The position numbers and the translations under genes are program-made. A stretch of DNA of 64,000 nt, from assembly GCF_003002955.1 (NCBI RefSeq), contig NZ_PVTJ01000006.1, forward strand, positions 186,001 to 250,000, in the 5' to 3' direction. Source of the DNA: Glycomyces artemisiae (lineage in GTDB: Bacteria > Actinomycetota > Actinomycetes > Mycobacteriales > Micromonosporaceae). The notes below the pieces were generated by a model that searched no databases, had not been told where the DNA came from, and was given only the letters and a program-made list of their open reading frames with translations. Shown piece after piece: positions 17,727 to 26,425 of the stretch (positions are counted from its first letter, which is position 1; each line of letters begins with the position of its first letter).

Positions 17727-18548
17727 TCAGTGCCCGTCGACGGCGGCGAGCAGCGGCTCGGCCAGGTCGGGGCGGCAGACCAGCAGGTCGGGAAGGTAGG
17801 GGTCGGCCTCGTTGTACCGCAGCGGAGCGCCGTCGATCCGCGTGGCGTGCCATCCGGAGGCCAGGGCCACCGCTACGGGCGCGGCGGAGTCCCACTCGAA
17901 CTGGCCGCCGGCGTGGACGTACGCGTCGACTGTACCGGCGACCACGGCCATGACCTTGGCTCCGGCCGAGCCCATCGGCACGAGTTCCGCCCCGAGCGCG
18001 GCCTCCGCGGCCAGCGCCTGCGCGGGCGGGCGGGTCCGGGAGACGGCGATTCTGGGTTTCGCGGGCACCGCGGCGGGCACCGGGTAGACCTCGTCGGTGC
18101 GCAAGGTCACGCCCTGCGCGGGGAGGGCGACGGCCGCGGCGGTGAGGCCGAGGCCGCGCTGCCAGAGGGCGACGTGGACGGCCCAGTCGTCGCGGCCCTC
18201 CTCGGAGTACTCGCGGGTGCCGTCGAGGGGGTCGATGATCCACACGCGGTCGGCGCCGAGCCGCTCGGTGCCGACGCGGCCCGCCTCGCCCTTGCCCTCC
18301 TCGGAGAGCACGGCGTCGCCGGGGCGCTCCTCACTGAGGCGGCCGAGCAGGAAGTCGTTGGCGCGCAGGTCCCCCGCGGCCTTGAGCGCACGCGAGTCGG
18401 CGAAGCCGAGCTCGGCCCTGATCGCCAGCAGCAGCTCCCCGGCGCCGGTCGCGAGCGACGCGGCCAGGGCCGTGTCGTCTGGCGCCGCGGCCTGGGGCGT
18501 GGCGGTGGGGGCTCCGGTCTCTGACGCGGGGCCTGGGGCGTCGTGCAT
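17727..18548 (-). CDS. cysQ: 3'(2'),5'-bisphosphate nucleotidase (CysQ-like)
   Basis: The 273-residue protein belongs to the inositol-monophosphatase superfamily. Metal ligands are visible: the EE pair at 83-84, DPLDGT at 106-111 ([13 protein letters not shown]) and a C-terminal EWDSAAP. In CysQ these hydrolyse 3'-phosphoadenosine 5'-phosphate formed during sulfate assimilation; adjacency to cysDN supports this over a sugar phosphatase. The ATG chosen is at 18548. The first ~25 residues are low-complexity and may not be conserved. The upstream gap contains two copies of a dispersed repeat. Confidence 0.88.
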   Translation of the reverse strand: MHDAPGPASETGAPTATPQAAAPDDTALAASLATGAGELLLAIRAELGFADSRALKAAGDLRANDFLLGRLSEERPGDAVLSEEGKGEAGRVGTERLGADRVWIIDPLDGTREYSEEGRDDWAVHVALWQRGLGLTAAAVALPAQGVTLRTDEVYPVPAAVPAKPRIAVSRTRPPAQALAAEAALGAELVPMGSAGAKVMAVVAGTVDAYVHAGGQFEWDSAAPVAVALASGWHATRIDGAPLRYNEADPYLPDLLVCRPDLAEPLLAAVDGH

Positions 18549-18656
18549 GCCGGTCAGTCTACGCTGCGGCCCTTCCGCGTCCAAATGCTGAGCGACCTCA
18601 TCCCGCAAAATGGGAGGGATTCCCGGGTTCAATCGAACTCCAAACCATCGGTACCG

Positions 18657-18695
18657 AACTGTCGGACCCCTGCGCCATCGTTGACTCGGGGGCGC
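18657..18695 (+). repeat. Dispersed ~39-bp repeat, copy 1
   Basis: Begins AACTGTCGGACCCC and ends GGGGGCGC. It matches copies at 18741, 37579 and 37672. On the minus strand its ends GCGCC and GGCGC could form a small stem. Confidence 0.7.
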
Positions 18696-18740
18696 TTGCG
18701 CTCCGCCACACCCGACCGCGGGGGCGCCGTGCCCCGGCGA

Positions 18741-18778
18741 TGTCGGACCCCCGCGCCATCGTTGAAGCCGGGGGCGCC
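18741..18778 (+). repeat. Dispersed ~39-bp repeat, copy 2
   Basis: Begins TGTCGGACCCCC, contains CGCCATCGTTGA shared with copy 1, and ends GGGGGCGCC. It lies 84 bases from copy 1 in the same orientation. Confidence 0.7.
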
Positions 18779-18814
18779 TCAGCGGCGACACACCCGACCC
18801 CGGGGGCGCGGGGC

Positions 18815-20311
18815 CTAGTACGCGCCCTGCGGGCGCAGGATCGCGGTGACGGTGCGCAGGAGGATCACGAAGTCCAGCGAAAGCGTCCAGTGCTCGACGT
18901 ACCGCAGGTCGAGGCGCACGGCCTCCTCCCACGGCAGGTCCGAGCGGCCCGAGACCTGCCACAGGCCCGTCATGCCGGGCTTGACGGCGAGGCGGCGGCG
19001 CATGTCCGACTCGTAGGCGGCGACCTCCACGGCGAGCGGCGGGCGCGGCCCGACCAGGCTCATGTCGCCGCGCAACACGTTGACCAGCTGCGGGAACTCG
19101 TCGATCGAGAAGCGCCGCAGGTACTTCCCCACGGTCGTGATGCGCGGGTCGTCCTTCATCTTGAACAGCACGCCGTCCGACTCGTTCAGGTGCGCGATCT
19201 CGGCGAGCCGCCGCTCCGCGTCGGTGTACATGGTGCGGAACTTCCAGATCGTGAACGGCTGCCCGTCCTTGCCGATGCGCTCCTGCTTGAACAGGGCCGG
19301 GCCCGGCGACGTACACCGGATGAGGAACGCGGCGCCGAGCAGCAGCGGTGACAGCATGAGCAGTAGAAATGCGGCCCCGAGCCGGTCCACGGCGTCCTTG
19401 GCCACGCGGCGCACCCCGGTGAGGCGCGCGTGGTCGAGGTGGAGCATCGGCAGGCCGTCGACGGGGCGTACGGTGGTGCGGTCGCCCGCGACGTCCACGA
19501 GCGCCGAGGCGACGATGAGGTCGACCTCGCTGCGCTCCAGCTTCCACGCGAGGCGCCGCAGCGCCTTCCCGTCGATCTCGGGGCAGGACAGGACGATCAC
19601 GGTGTCGGCGCGCTCGGCCGCGACGGCCTCGGCGATCCGGTCGAAACTGCCGCGCACCCGGGTGTTGAACTCCAGCAGCGCGCCCCGCGGCCGCTCGGTC
19701 GGCAGGCACGCGGCGACGACGTTGAGCCCGTGGTAGTGCTCGCGCCGCAGCTGCACGATGAGCGCCGCGACGGAGGACTCGTGGCCGACCAGCACGACCC
19801 GCTTCATGCACCTGCCGGAGCGTCGCATCCGGTGCAGCCATTTGCGCCACGCGAACCGCGCGGTGATGGAGAACGCTGCGGCCGTGGGGATCGCGATGAG
19901 CACGAACACCCGCGAGGTCGGCACTTCGAGTCCATAGGAGACGATCGCGACGACGGCCGTGAGGCCGACCGCGGCGTGCACGACGCGCTGGTACTCCTCG
20001 GTGCCCACGAACAGGTACCGCTTCTCGAAGGCCCGCGAGAGCCCGAGCGCGGCGAGCCACACGGCGGGCAGGGCGATGAGCGCGAGCGCGTAGATGCGGG
20101 TGTGCCCGTCGAGGTGCCCGAAGCGGGCCGCGAACGCCAGGCCCGCACCGAGGATGCCCGCGGCGACGTCGGAGCCGATGATGCCCGCGAAGTACTTCCG
20201 CTGCCACGCGGGAGGGCCGCCGTAGGGCCGGGTCCCCTGAGGACTGATGGAGTAGACGCGCCCCCGCGCCTGCATGCCCTGGGTGCTCTCACGTGCCTCG
20301 GTAACCGTCAC
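18815..20311 (-). CDS. Polyprenyl-phosphate sugar-1-phosphate transferase (WbaP/CpsE type)
   Basis: This initiating glycosyltransferase moves a sugar-1-phosphate to undecaprenyl phosphate for exopolysaccharide assembly at the membrane. About 500 residues: four N-terminal membrane helices, a CoA-binding-like central domain ([14 protein letters not shown]), a further helix, and the C-terminal catalytic domain with [35 protein letters not shown] and GPRP. The start is unsure. GTG 20311 (498 residues) is chosen because it begins MTVTEARES; the frame stays open to a GTG at 20383. No ribosome-binding site is clear for either. It is isolated from other polysaccharide genes. Confidence 0.88.
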   Translation of the reverse strand: MTVTEARESTQGMQARGRVYSISPQGTRPYGGPPAWQRKYFAGIIGSDVAAGILGAGLAFAARFGHLDGHTRIYALALIALPAVWLAALGLSRAFEKRYLFVGTEEYQRVVHAAVGLTAVVAIVSYGLEVPTSRVFVLIAIPTAAAFSITARFAWRKWLHRMRRSGRCMKRVVLVGHESSVAALIVQLRREHYHGLNVVAACLPTERPRGALLEFNTRVRGSFDRIAEAVAAERADTVIVLSCPEIDGKALRRLAWKLERSEVDLIVASALVDVAGDRTTVRPVDGLPMLHLDHARLTGVRRVAKDAVDRLGAAFLLLMLSPLLLGAAFLIRCTSPGPALFKQERIGKDGQPFTIWKFRTMYTDAERRLAEIAHLNESDGVLFKMKDDPRITTVGKYLRRFSIDEFPQLVNVLRGDMSLVGPRPPLAVEVAAYESDMRRRLAVKPGMTGLWQVSGRSDLPWEEAVRLDLRYVEHWTLSLDFVILLRTVTAILRPQGAY

Positions 20312-20340
20312 AACGGATCTAACGACCGAGTGGACGAAGA

Positions 20341-20356
20341 GTGACGGAATTGTCAC
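20341..20356. promoter_or_regulatory. GTGAC-N6-GTCAC inverted repeat upstream of the sugar transferase
   Basis: A 16-base sequence with 5-bp arms lies 30-45 bases upstream of the chosen start of the sugar transferase. It may be an operator, but it lies inside the longer possible coding frame and could be chance. Confidence 0.25.
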
Positions 20357-20436
20357 GCTAAGGAGTACATGAGACTGGTCCACACGCGAGGAGGGTGGGG
20401 GAATCCACCTGAAAGTGGAAGCGGCGCAGGGAAAAG

Positions 20437-21024
20437 CTACGAAGGTGCGTTGATGACGTTCTGGGCCATCACGAAGCCCTTCTCGATGATCGCCTCGACC
20501 GCGTCCGCGGCGAGTTCGATGCCGAGGTCCACTTCGGGCCGTTCGGCTTTGGCGAAGTCCTTGAGGACGAAGTCGGCGGCGTCCTGGCGGCCGGGCGGGC
20601 GGCCGACGCCGAACCGGACCCGGGCGTAGTCCTTGGTGCCGAGGGACTTCGAGAGCGAGCGCAGGCCGTTGTGGCCGCCTTCGCCGCCGCCGCGCTTGAT
20701 GCGGATCTCCCCGAACGGGATGTCGAGCTCGTCGTGGACGGCGATGACCGATTCGGCGGGGATCCCGTAGTACTGCGCGAGCGGGGCGACCGAGTCGCCC
20801 GAGAGGTTCATGTACGTCATGGGCTTGACGAGGATGACGCGAGGCCCGCCTACCCCCAGGCGGGCCTCGCAGACTTCGGCGCGGGCCTTGCGGGCCACGG
20901 CGAACGTGCCGCCGACGCGTCGGGCGAGGGCGTCGGCGACCATGAAACCGACATTGTGACGGTTCGCGGCGTACTTCGGCCCGGGGTTGCCCAGGCCGGC
21001 CACGAGCGTCGGGGTGTCGGTCAT
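20437..21024 (-). CDS. pth: Peptidyl-tRNA hydrolase
   Basis: Pth recycles peptidyl-tRNA dropped from ribosomes. The 195-residue protein has [21 protein letters not shown] with catalytic H23, MNLSG (72-76), HDELD (97-101, with Asp98) and GGHNGLRS. It starts 9 bases after rplY, with which it is probably co-transcribed; rplY-pth is a widely conserved pair. Confidence 0.97.
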   Translation of the reverse strand: MTDTPTLVAGLGNPGPKYAANRHNVGFMVADALARRVGGTFAVARKARAEVCEARLGVGGPRVILVKPMTYMNLSGDSVAPLAQYYGIPAESVIAVHDELDIPFGEIRIKRGGGEGGHNGLRSLSKSLGTKDYARVRFGVGRPPGRQDAADFVLKDFAKAERPEVDLGIELAADAVEAIIEKGFVMAQNVINAPS

Positions 21025-21033
21025 GAGTCGAAT

Positions 21034-21642
21034 CTACTCCGCGGGGGCCTCGGCCTCGGCGGTCTCGCCCTCGGCCTCGGCGTCCGCGGCGGCCTCGGCG
21101 CGCGGCTCGGCGACCATGGCGACGGTCTGCTCGCCGTCGTTGAGGATGACGACGCCCTTGGGCACCGCGATCTCGGCGACGGTGCGCTGCGAGCCGATGG
21201 CCAGGCCTTCGAGGTCGACCTCGATGGCGTCGGGAATGGCGGTGGCCTCGGCCTCGATGTTCAGGCTGGTGAGCTCGTGGACGACCAGGCCGCCCTTCTC
21301 CACCTCGCCGGTGAAGTGGATCGGCACGTCGGTGGTGATGGTCTCGCCGCGGCGGACGATGAGCAGGTCGGCGTGGACGATCTCGTCGCGGAGCGGGTCG
21401 CGCTGGAGGTCCTTGGGGATCACCAGTTCGCGGGTGCCGTCGGTGACCTCGATCTGGATGAGCTGGTTCAGCCCGCCCTTGCGGAGGACGGCGGCGAATT
21501 CGAGTCCGGGAAGGGAAATGTGGCGCGGCTTCTCGCCGTGGCCGTAGACCACCGCGGGAACCTTTCCAGCCCTGCGCGTACGGCGGGCACCGCCCTTCCC
21601 GAAGTCAGTGCGAGGCTCTGCGCTGATACGAACTTCGGACAC
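21034..21642 (-). CDS. rplY: 50S ribosomal protein L25, Ctc/TL5 form
   Basis: L25/Ctc binds 5S rRNA. The 202-residue protein has the N-terminal 5S-binding domain (RRTRRAGKVPAVVYGHGEKP) and the longer C-terminal beta domain of the general-stress Ctc type, ending in an acidic A/E-rich tail. The start is GTG 21642, with AGGGGAG well placed upstream. It precedes pth by 9 bases and lies 200 bases downstream of prs. Confidence 0.95.
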   Translation of the reverse strand: MSEVRISAEPRTDFGKGGARRTRRAGKVPAVVYGHGEKPRHISLPGLEFAAVLRKGGLNQLIQIEVTDGTRELVIPKDLQRDPLRDEIVHADLLIVRRGETITTDVPIHFTGEVEKGGLVVHELTSLNIEAEATAIPDAIEVDLEGLAIGSQRTVAEIAVPKGVVILNDGEQTVAMVAEPRAEAAADAEAEGETAEAEAPAE

Positions 21643-21778
21643 GGAAATACTCCCCTGTTTTTAGCAACGATTCATGCGGCGCTCGACGCTCACGTCGGCA
21701 TTCAGAAGGGCACAGCAGCCCTGAAAAGACCTACGCCTTTGCGTCGATTACGGCGCCCTCTGGAGGACACCCTCGCCG

Positions 21779-21823
21779 TCGGCAACCCCACCAGAGTACT
21801 ACGCGCGTCCGGTGGGGCTTGCC
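21779..21823 (-). terminator. Hairpin downstream of prs
   Basis: GGCAA-CCCCACC pairs with GGTGGGGCTTGCC with one bulged base, around a ~17-base loop, starting 20 bases after the prs stop. There is no T-run. Confidence 0.45.
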
Positions 21824-21842
21824 ACGGGCGTCGATATGTGAT

Positions 21843-22826
21843 TTAGGAGAGGCCGCCGAACAGGGTGGTGACGGAGCCGTCGTTGAAGACCTCCCAGATG
21901 GCCTTCGCGACGAGCGGGGCGATCGAGAGGGTGGTGATCTTCTCCAGGTCCTGCGCCTCCTTGGGGAGGGGCAGCGTGTTCGTGACGATGACTTCGGAGA
22001 CGGGGGCGGCGGCGAGGCGCTCGACGGCGGGGCCGGACATGATCGCGTGCGTCGAGGCGATGACGATGTCCTCGACGCCGGACTTCGCGAGCATCTCGGC
22101 GGCGGAGCAGATCGTGCCCGCGGTGTCGATCATGTCGTCGATGAGCAGGCAGGTGCGGCCCTCGACGTCGCCGACGACCTTGTGCGCGACGACCTGGTTG
22201 GGCTTGAGCGGGTCGCGGGTCTTGTGCACGAACGCGATCGGGCAGCCGCCGAGGCGGTCGGACCAGCGCTCGGCGAGGCGCACGCGCCCGGTGTCGGGCG
22301 AGACGATCGCCATCGGGCGGTCGCCGTACTTCTCCTCGACGTACCGCGCGAGCGTGCCCATGGCGAACAGGTGGTCGACGGGGCCGTCGAAGAAGCCCTG
22401 GATCTGCGCGGTGTGCAGGTCGACGGTGAGGATGCGGTCGGCGCCGGCGGTCTTGAACAGGTCGGCGACCAGGCGCGCGGAGATGGGCTCGCGGCCGCGG
22501 TGCTTCTTGTCCTGGCGGGCGTACGGGTAGAACGGGAGGACGATCGTGATGCGCTTGGCGGAGCCGCGCTTGAGCGCGTCGATCATGATGAGGGTCTCCA
22601 TGACCCACTCGTTGATCGGGGCGGGCATGGACTGGACGACGAAGGCGTCGCAGCCGCGCACGGACTCCTGGTAGCGGACGAACAGCTCGCCGTTGGCGAA
22701 CGAGTACGCGCTCATCGGGGTCGGCGCGACCCCCAGGTGCTTGCCGATCTCCTCGGCCAGCTCCGGGTACGCGCGCCCGGAGAACAGCATGAGCATCTTG
22801 GAGTTGACAGCGGACATGCTCGCCAT
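21843..22826 (-). CDS. prs: Ribose-phosphate pyrophosphokinase
   Basis: Prs makes PRPP from ribose-5-phosphate and ATP for nucleotide, histidine and tryptophan synthesis. The 327-residue protein has FANGELFVRYQESVRG, the catalytic loop YARQDKKHRGREPIS, DLHTAQIQGFFD and the PRPP-binding CLLIDDMIDTAGTI. The start could be ATG 22826 or a second ATG three codons later. glmU lies 101 bases upstream, with a hairpin between, so the two may be partly uncoupled. Confidence 0.97.
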   Translation of the reverse strand: MASMSAVNSKMLMLFSGRAYPELAEEIGKHLGVAPTPMSAYSFANGELFVRYQESVRGCDAFVVQSMPAPINEWVMETLIMIDALKRGSAKRITIVLPFYPYARQDKKHRGREPISARLVADLFKTAGADRILTVDLHTAQIQGFFDGPVDHLFAMGTLARYVEEKYGDRPMAIVSPDTGRVRLAERWSDRLGGCPIAFVHKTRDPLKPNQVVAHKVVGDVEGRTCLLIDDMIDTAGTICSAAEMLAKSGVEDIVIASTHAIMSGPAVERLAAAPVSEVIVTNTLPLPKEAQDLEKITTLSIAPLVAKAIWEVFNDGSVTTLFGGLS

Positions 22827-22888
22827 GACGTGGGCTCCCCCATAGGTCGTCTCACCAGAACCTCGACGGTTCCAGTGTCCCCGACCGG

Positions 22889-22912
22889 CCCGGTCGGCGG
22901 TAGCCGACCGGG
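22889..22912 (-). terminator. Hairpin downstream of glmU
   Basis: A perfect 10-bp stem (22889-22898 with 22903-22912) with a GGTA loop, 15 bases after the glmU stop. No T-run follows. Confidence 0.55.
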
Positions 22913-22927
22913 GCGTTTAGTGTCGCG

Positions 22928-24367
22928 TCACGCTTCGGACACTCCCGCCTCACCTTTCGCTCGCCTTGCTGCTTTGTCGGAGACGGTTCCGGGGCGCTTC
23001 TTGGCGACCCAGTCCTCCAGCGCGGCCTGGCGGGCGCGGGCGACGGCGAGGTCGCCGGGCTCGACGTCCTTGACGATCGTGGACCCGGCGCCGACGTACG
23101 CGCCGTCGCCGACGGAGACCGGGGCGACGAGCGTGGTGTCGCAGCCGATGAACGCCCCTTCGCCGATCTCCGTGCGGTGCTTCTTGAGCCCGTCGTAGTT
23201 CGCGGTGATCACGCCGCAGCCGATGTTCGCGTCGGCGCCGACCGTGGCGTCGCCGAGGTAGGCGAGGTGGTTGGCCTTGGCTCCCGCGCCGATCTCGGCG
23301 TTCTTGGTCTCCACGAACGCGCCGACCTTGGCCCGCTCGGCGAGCTTCGAGGCCGGGCGCAGGTGCGCGAACGGGCCGACGTGCGCGCCCTCGCCGATGT
23401 GGGCCTGCACGGCGTGCGAGCGCACGACCTCGGCGCCCGCGCCGACGATCGTGTCGGTGAGCGTGGTGTCGGGGCCGATCTCGGCGCCGGAGTCGACGGC
23501 GGTGGCGCCCTTGAGCTGCACGCCGGGGCGGATGAGCACGTCGGGAGCGACCTTGACGGTGGCGTCGATCCAGGTGGTGGCCGGGTCGTCCATGGTGACG
23601 CCGGACTTCATCAGCTCGGTGTTGATGCGGCCCTGGAGGATTCGGCGCAGGTCGGCGAGCTGCGCGCGGTCGTTGCAGCCGAGGGTCTCGGTGGGGTCGT
23701 CGACGACGACGGCGCCGACGGTGTGCCCGGCCTCGCGCGCGAGCTCGATGATGTCGGTGAGGTAGTACTCGCCCTGGTCGTTCGCGGTGGAGAGGCGGTC
23801 GAGCTGCTCGCGCAGCACGTCGGCGTCGCACGCGAAGGTCCCGGAGTTGATCTCGCGGATGGCGAGCTCGGCGTGGTCGGCGTCGCGGTGCTCGACGTTG
23901 CGGAGCACGTTGCCCTCGTTGTCGCGCACGATGCGGCCCAGGCCGGTGGGGTCGTCGACGACGGCGGTGAGGACCGTGACGGCGTTGCCCTTCTTCTCGT
24001 GCACCTCGACGAGCTCGGCGATGGACGAGGAGCGCAGCAGCGGCGCGTCGCCGAAGGCGACCACGACGGTGCCCTTGAGGTCCGGGTTGGCGTCCATGGC
24101 GATGCGCACGGCGTGGCCGGTGCCCAGCTGCTGGTCCTGGAAGACCGTGTCGGCCTCGGGGGCGACCTCGGCGAGGTGGGCGCGGACCTGGTCGGCGGCG
24201 GCGCCGACGACCACGATCTGGCGCTCCGGCCGGATCGCCCGCACGCTGCGGAGGACGTGGCCGACCAGGGTGCGGCCGAGCACCTCGTGGAGGACCTTGG
24301 GTTTGGTGGACTTCATGCGGGTCCCCAGGCCGGCGGCCAGGATGATCGCAGAACGCTCACTGCTCAT
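22928..24367 (-). CDS. glmU: Bifunctional UDP-GlcNAc pyrophosphorylase / glucosamine-1-phosphate acetyltransferase
   Basis: GlmU makes UDP-N-acetylglucosamine, the precursor of peptidoglycan. The 479-residue protein has the nucleotidyltransferase domain with LAAGLGTRMKSTKPK (residues 10-24) and the left-handed beta-helix acetyltransferase domain in the C-terminal half (repeated hexapeptides through NANYDG-like VITANYDGLKKHRT and GCDTTLVAPVSVGDGAYVG). It works in series with glmM, found 8 kb away. The ATG at 24367 is divergent from the ABC transporter. The last ~20 residues are charged. Confidence 0.97.
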   Translation of the reverse strand: MSSERSAIILAAGLGTRMKSTKPKVLHEVLGRTLVGHVLRSVRAIRPERQIVVVGAAADQVRAHLAEVAPEADTVFQDQQLGTGHAVRIAMDANPDLKGTVVVAFGDAPLLRSSSIAELVEVHEKKGNAVTVLTAVVDDPTGLGRIVRDNEGNVLRNVEHRDADHAELAIREINSGTFACDADVLREQLDRLSTANDQGEYYLTDIIELAREAGHTVGAVVVDDPTETLGCNDRAQLADLRRILQGRINTELMKSGVTMDDPATTWIDATVKVAPDVLIRPGVQLKGATAVDSGAEIGPDTTLTDTIVGAGAEVVRSHAVQAHIGEGAHVGPFAHLRPASKLAERAKVGAFVETKNAEIGAGAKANHLAYLGDATVGADANIGCGVITANYDGLKKHRTEIGEGAFIGCDTTLVAPVSVGDGAYVGAGSTIVKDVEPGDLAVARARQAALEDWVAKKRPGTVSDKAARRAKGEAGVSEA

Positions 24368-24483
24368 GATGGGCCATGGTAGTCGGTGGCGCCGACGTGA
24401 ACGGCCCGGGCCGCCGGGCCGGCGAGTGGTCGCCCCATTACCGAATCGTTACGTGTGGAACACGTTCTCCACCCCGCCGCCTC

Positions 24484-24530
24484 TTGTGCGACTTGTGTCG
24501 CGCATCATATGTTGCAGTCAACAACAAATC
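24484..24530 (+). promoter_or_regulatory. Operator-like TGTTG-N4-CAACA ahead of the sugar transporter
   Basis: TGTTG (24510-24514) and CAACA (24519-24523) form a perfect inverted repeat 22 bases upstream of the start codon of the binding protein, within the probable promoter region (TTGTGC near 24484). ROK repressors bind GTTG/CAAC-type inverted repeats, and a ROK gene closes this operon, so autoregulation is plausible. Confidence 0.45.
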
Positions 24531-24545
24531 TCGGAGGTACCTCTC

Positions 24546-25646
24546 ATGCACTCCACCCGCATTCCGCTCCGACTCTCCGCCGCGCTGGGCGCGGCGGCCC
24601 TGACCCTGACCGCGGCCGCGTGCGGCTCCGGGGACGACGGCGCCGGGGGCGACGGCGACACCCCGCTCATCGGCGTCATCCTCCCCGACTCGGCCTCGTC
24701 CGACCGGTGGGAGACCGCCGACCGCAAGTACCTCGAAGAGGCGTTCGAGGCCGCCGGGGTCGACTACGACATCCAGAACGCCCAGGGCAGCCGCGAGGAC
24801 TTCCAGACGATCGCCGACCAGATGCTCACCAACGGCGTGGACGTCCTCGTCACCGTGAACCTCGACTCGGGCACCGGCAAGACCGTGATCGAGAAGGCCA
24901 AGTCCCAGGGCGTGGCCACGATCGACTACGACCGCCTCACCGAGGACGGCGGCGCGGACTACTACGTCAGCTTCGACAACGAGCAGGTCGGCGTCCTCCA
25001 GGGCCAGGGCCTCGCCGCGTGCCTCGAAGGCGCTGCGGCCCCCTCCCTCATCGCCGAGCTGAACGGCTCCCCGACCGACAACAACGCGACCCTGTTCAAG
25101 AACGGCTACGACTCGGTCCTCGACCCGCTGTACGCCGACGGCACCTTCGAGAAGGGCCCCGACGAGTGGGTCCCCGACTGGGACAACGCCCAGGCCGGCA
25201 CGCTGTTCGAGCAGATGCTCACCGACACCGGCGCCGAGATCGACGGGGTCCTGGCCGCCAACGACGGCCTCGCCCACGCGGTCATCACCGTCCTCCAGCG
25301 CAACAACCTGAACGGGACCGTCCCGGTCACCGGCCAGGACGCCACCGTCCAGGGGCTTCAGAACATCCTCACCGGCGACCAGTGCATGACCGTCTACAAG
25401 GCCGTCAAGCAGGAGGCCGACGCGGCCGCGGAGCTCGCGGTGGCCCTCGCGAACGGCGAGACGCCCGAGACCGAGGCGAGCGTGACCGACCCGATCAGCT
25501 CCGCGGAGGTCCCGTCGGTGCTCCTGGAGCCGGTCGCCATCACCATCGACAACATCCAGGACGTCGTCGACGACGGCTACGCCGACCCGGCCGAGCTGTG
25601 CGCCGGCGACTATGCGGCCCTGTGCACCGAGCACGGGATCGGTTAA
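24546..25646 (+). CDS. Sugar ABC transporter substrate-binding lipoprotein (xylose-type)
   Basis: The 366-residue protein is a periplasmic-binding-protein type I lipoprotein: signal peptide with lipobox LTAAAC (Cys26), then IGVILPDSASSDRW, and sugar-binding segments such as YDRLTEDGGADYYVSFDN and AANDGLAHAVITVL. The best resemblance is XylF, the D-xylose-binding protein, but the sugar is inferred. ATG 24546 has GGAGG upstream. It opens a four-gene operon with ATPase, permease and ROK regulator. Confidence 0.9.
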   Translation: MHSTRIPLRLSAALGAAALTLTAAACGSGDDGAGGDGDTPLIGVILPDSASSDRWETADRKYLEEAFEAAGVDYDIQNAQGSREDFQTIADQMLTNGVDVLVTVNLDSGTGKTVIEKAKSQGVATIDYDRLTEDGGADYYVSFDNEQVGVLQGQGLAACLEGAAAPSLIAELNGSPTDNNATLFKNGYDSVLDPLYADGTFEKGPDEWVPDWDNAQAGTLFEQMLTDTGAEIDGVLAANDGLAHAVITVLQRNNLNGTVPVTGQDATVQGLQNILTGDQCMTVYKAVKQEADAAAELAVALANGETPETEASVTDPISSAEVPSVLLEPVAITIDNIQDVVDDGYADPAELCAGDYAALCTEHGIG

Positions 25647-25660
25647 AGGAGAAGAATACG

Positions 25661-26425
25661 GTGCTGCTCGAACTCACCGGCATCTCGAAGCGCTTCGGAC
25701 CGGTGGAGGTCCTCTCCGACGTCGATCTCGCGATCGGCGCCGGAGAGGTCTGCGCCCTGGTCGGCGACAACGGCGCAGGGAAGTCCACTCTGGTCAAATG
25801 CGTGGCCGGGATCCACAGCGTCGACGGCGGCGAGGTCCGCGTCGACGGCGAGGTCCGGACCATCTCCAGCCCGCGCGACGCCGCCGGGCTCGGGATCGAG
25901 GTCGTCTACCAGGACCTCGCGCTGTGCGACAACCTCGACGTGGTCGAGAACCTCTTCCTCGGGCGCGAGAAGCGCCGGGGCATCGTCCTCGACGACGACG
26001 CCATGGAGCAGCTCGCCGCCGAGACCCTCTCCTCGCTGGCCGTGCGCACCATCCGCAACCTCCGCCAGCCCGTCGCGAGCCTCTCGGGCGGGCAGCGCCA
26101 GACCGTCGCCATCGCCAAGGCGGTCCTGTGGAACTCCCGGCTCGTCATCCTCGACGAGCCCACGGCCGCGCTCGGCGTGGCCCAGACCCGCCAGGTGCTC
26201 GAACTGATCCGGCGCCTCGCCGACCAGGGCCTGGCCGTCCTCTACATCTCCCACAACCTCAACGACGTGTTCGCCGTGGCCGACCGGATCGCCGCGCTCT
26301 ACCTGGGGCGCATGGCCGCCGTCCTCGACGCGGCCGACACCACGCAGTCGCAGGTCGTCGAGCTCATCACCAGCGGCCGCTCCGGCCAGCTCGGCCTCAC
26401 CGACCAGAACGGAGCCCGGCCGTGA
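25661..26425 (+). CDS. Sugar ABC transporter ATP-binding protein
   Basis: The 254-residue single-domain ATPase has Walker A GDNGAGKST (35-43), Q-loop VVYQDLALCDNLDV, signature LSGGQRQ and Walker B LVILDEPTA. In many bacteria the xylose/ribose ATPase is a double-length fusion; this one has one domain and so would work as a homodimer. The start is GTG 25661, with AAGGAG nine bases upstream. Its stop overlaps the permease start in GTGA. Confidence 0.95.
   Translation: MLLELTGISKRFGPVEVLSDVDLAIGAGEVCALVGDNGAGKSTLVKCVAGIHSVDGGEVRVDGEVRTISSPRDAAGLGIEVVYQDLALCDNLDVVENLFLGREKRRGIVLDDDAMEQLAAETLSSLAVRTIRNLRQPVASLSGGQRQTVAIAKAVLWNSRLVILDEPTAALGVAQTRQVLELIRRLADQGLAVLYISHNLNDVFAVADRIAALYLGRMAAVLDAADTTQSQVVELITSGRSGQLGLTDQNGARP

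Larger units (their letters stand above)
18549..18814. other. Intergenic region with paired dispersed repeats
   Basis: The 266-base gap between the sugar transferase stop and the cysQ start has no gene. It contains two same-orientation copies of a ~39-bp repeat (18657-18695 and 18741-18778), each followed about 10 bases later by ACACCCGACC-like and GGGGGCG segments. The cysQ promoter should lie here, but no clear hexamers were seen. Confidence 0.5.
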
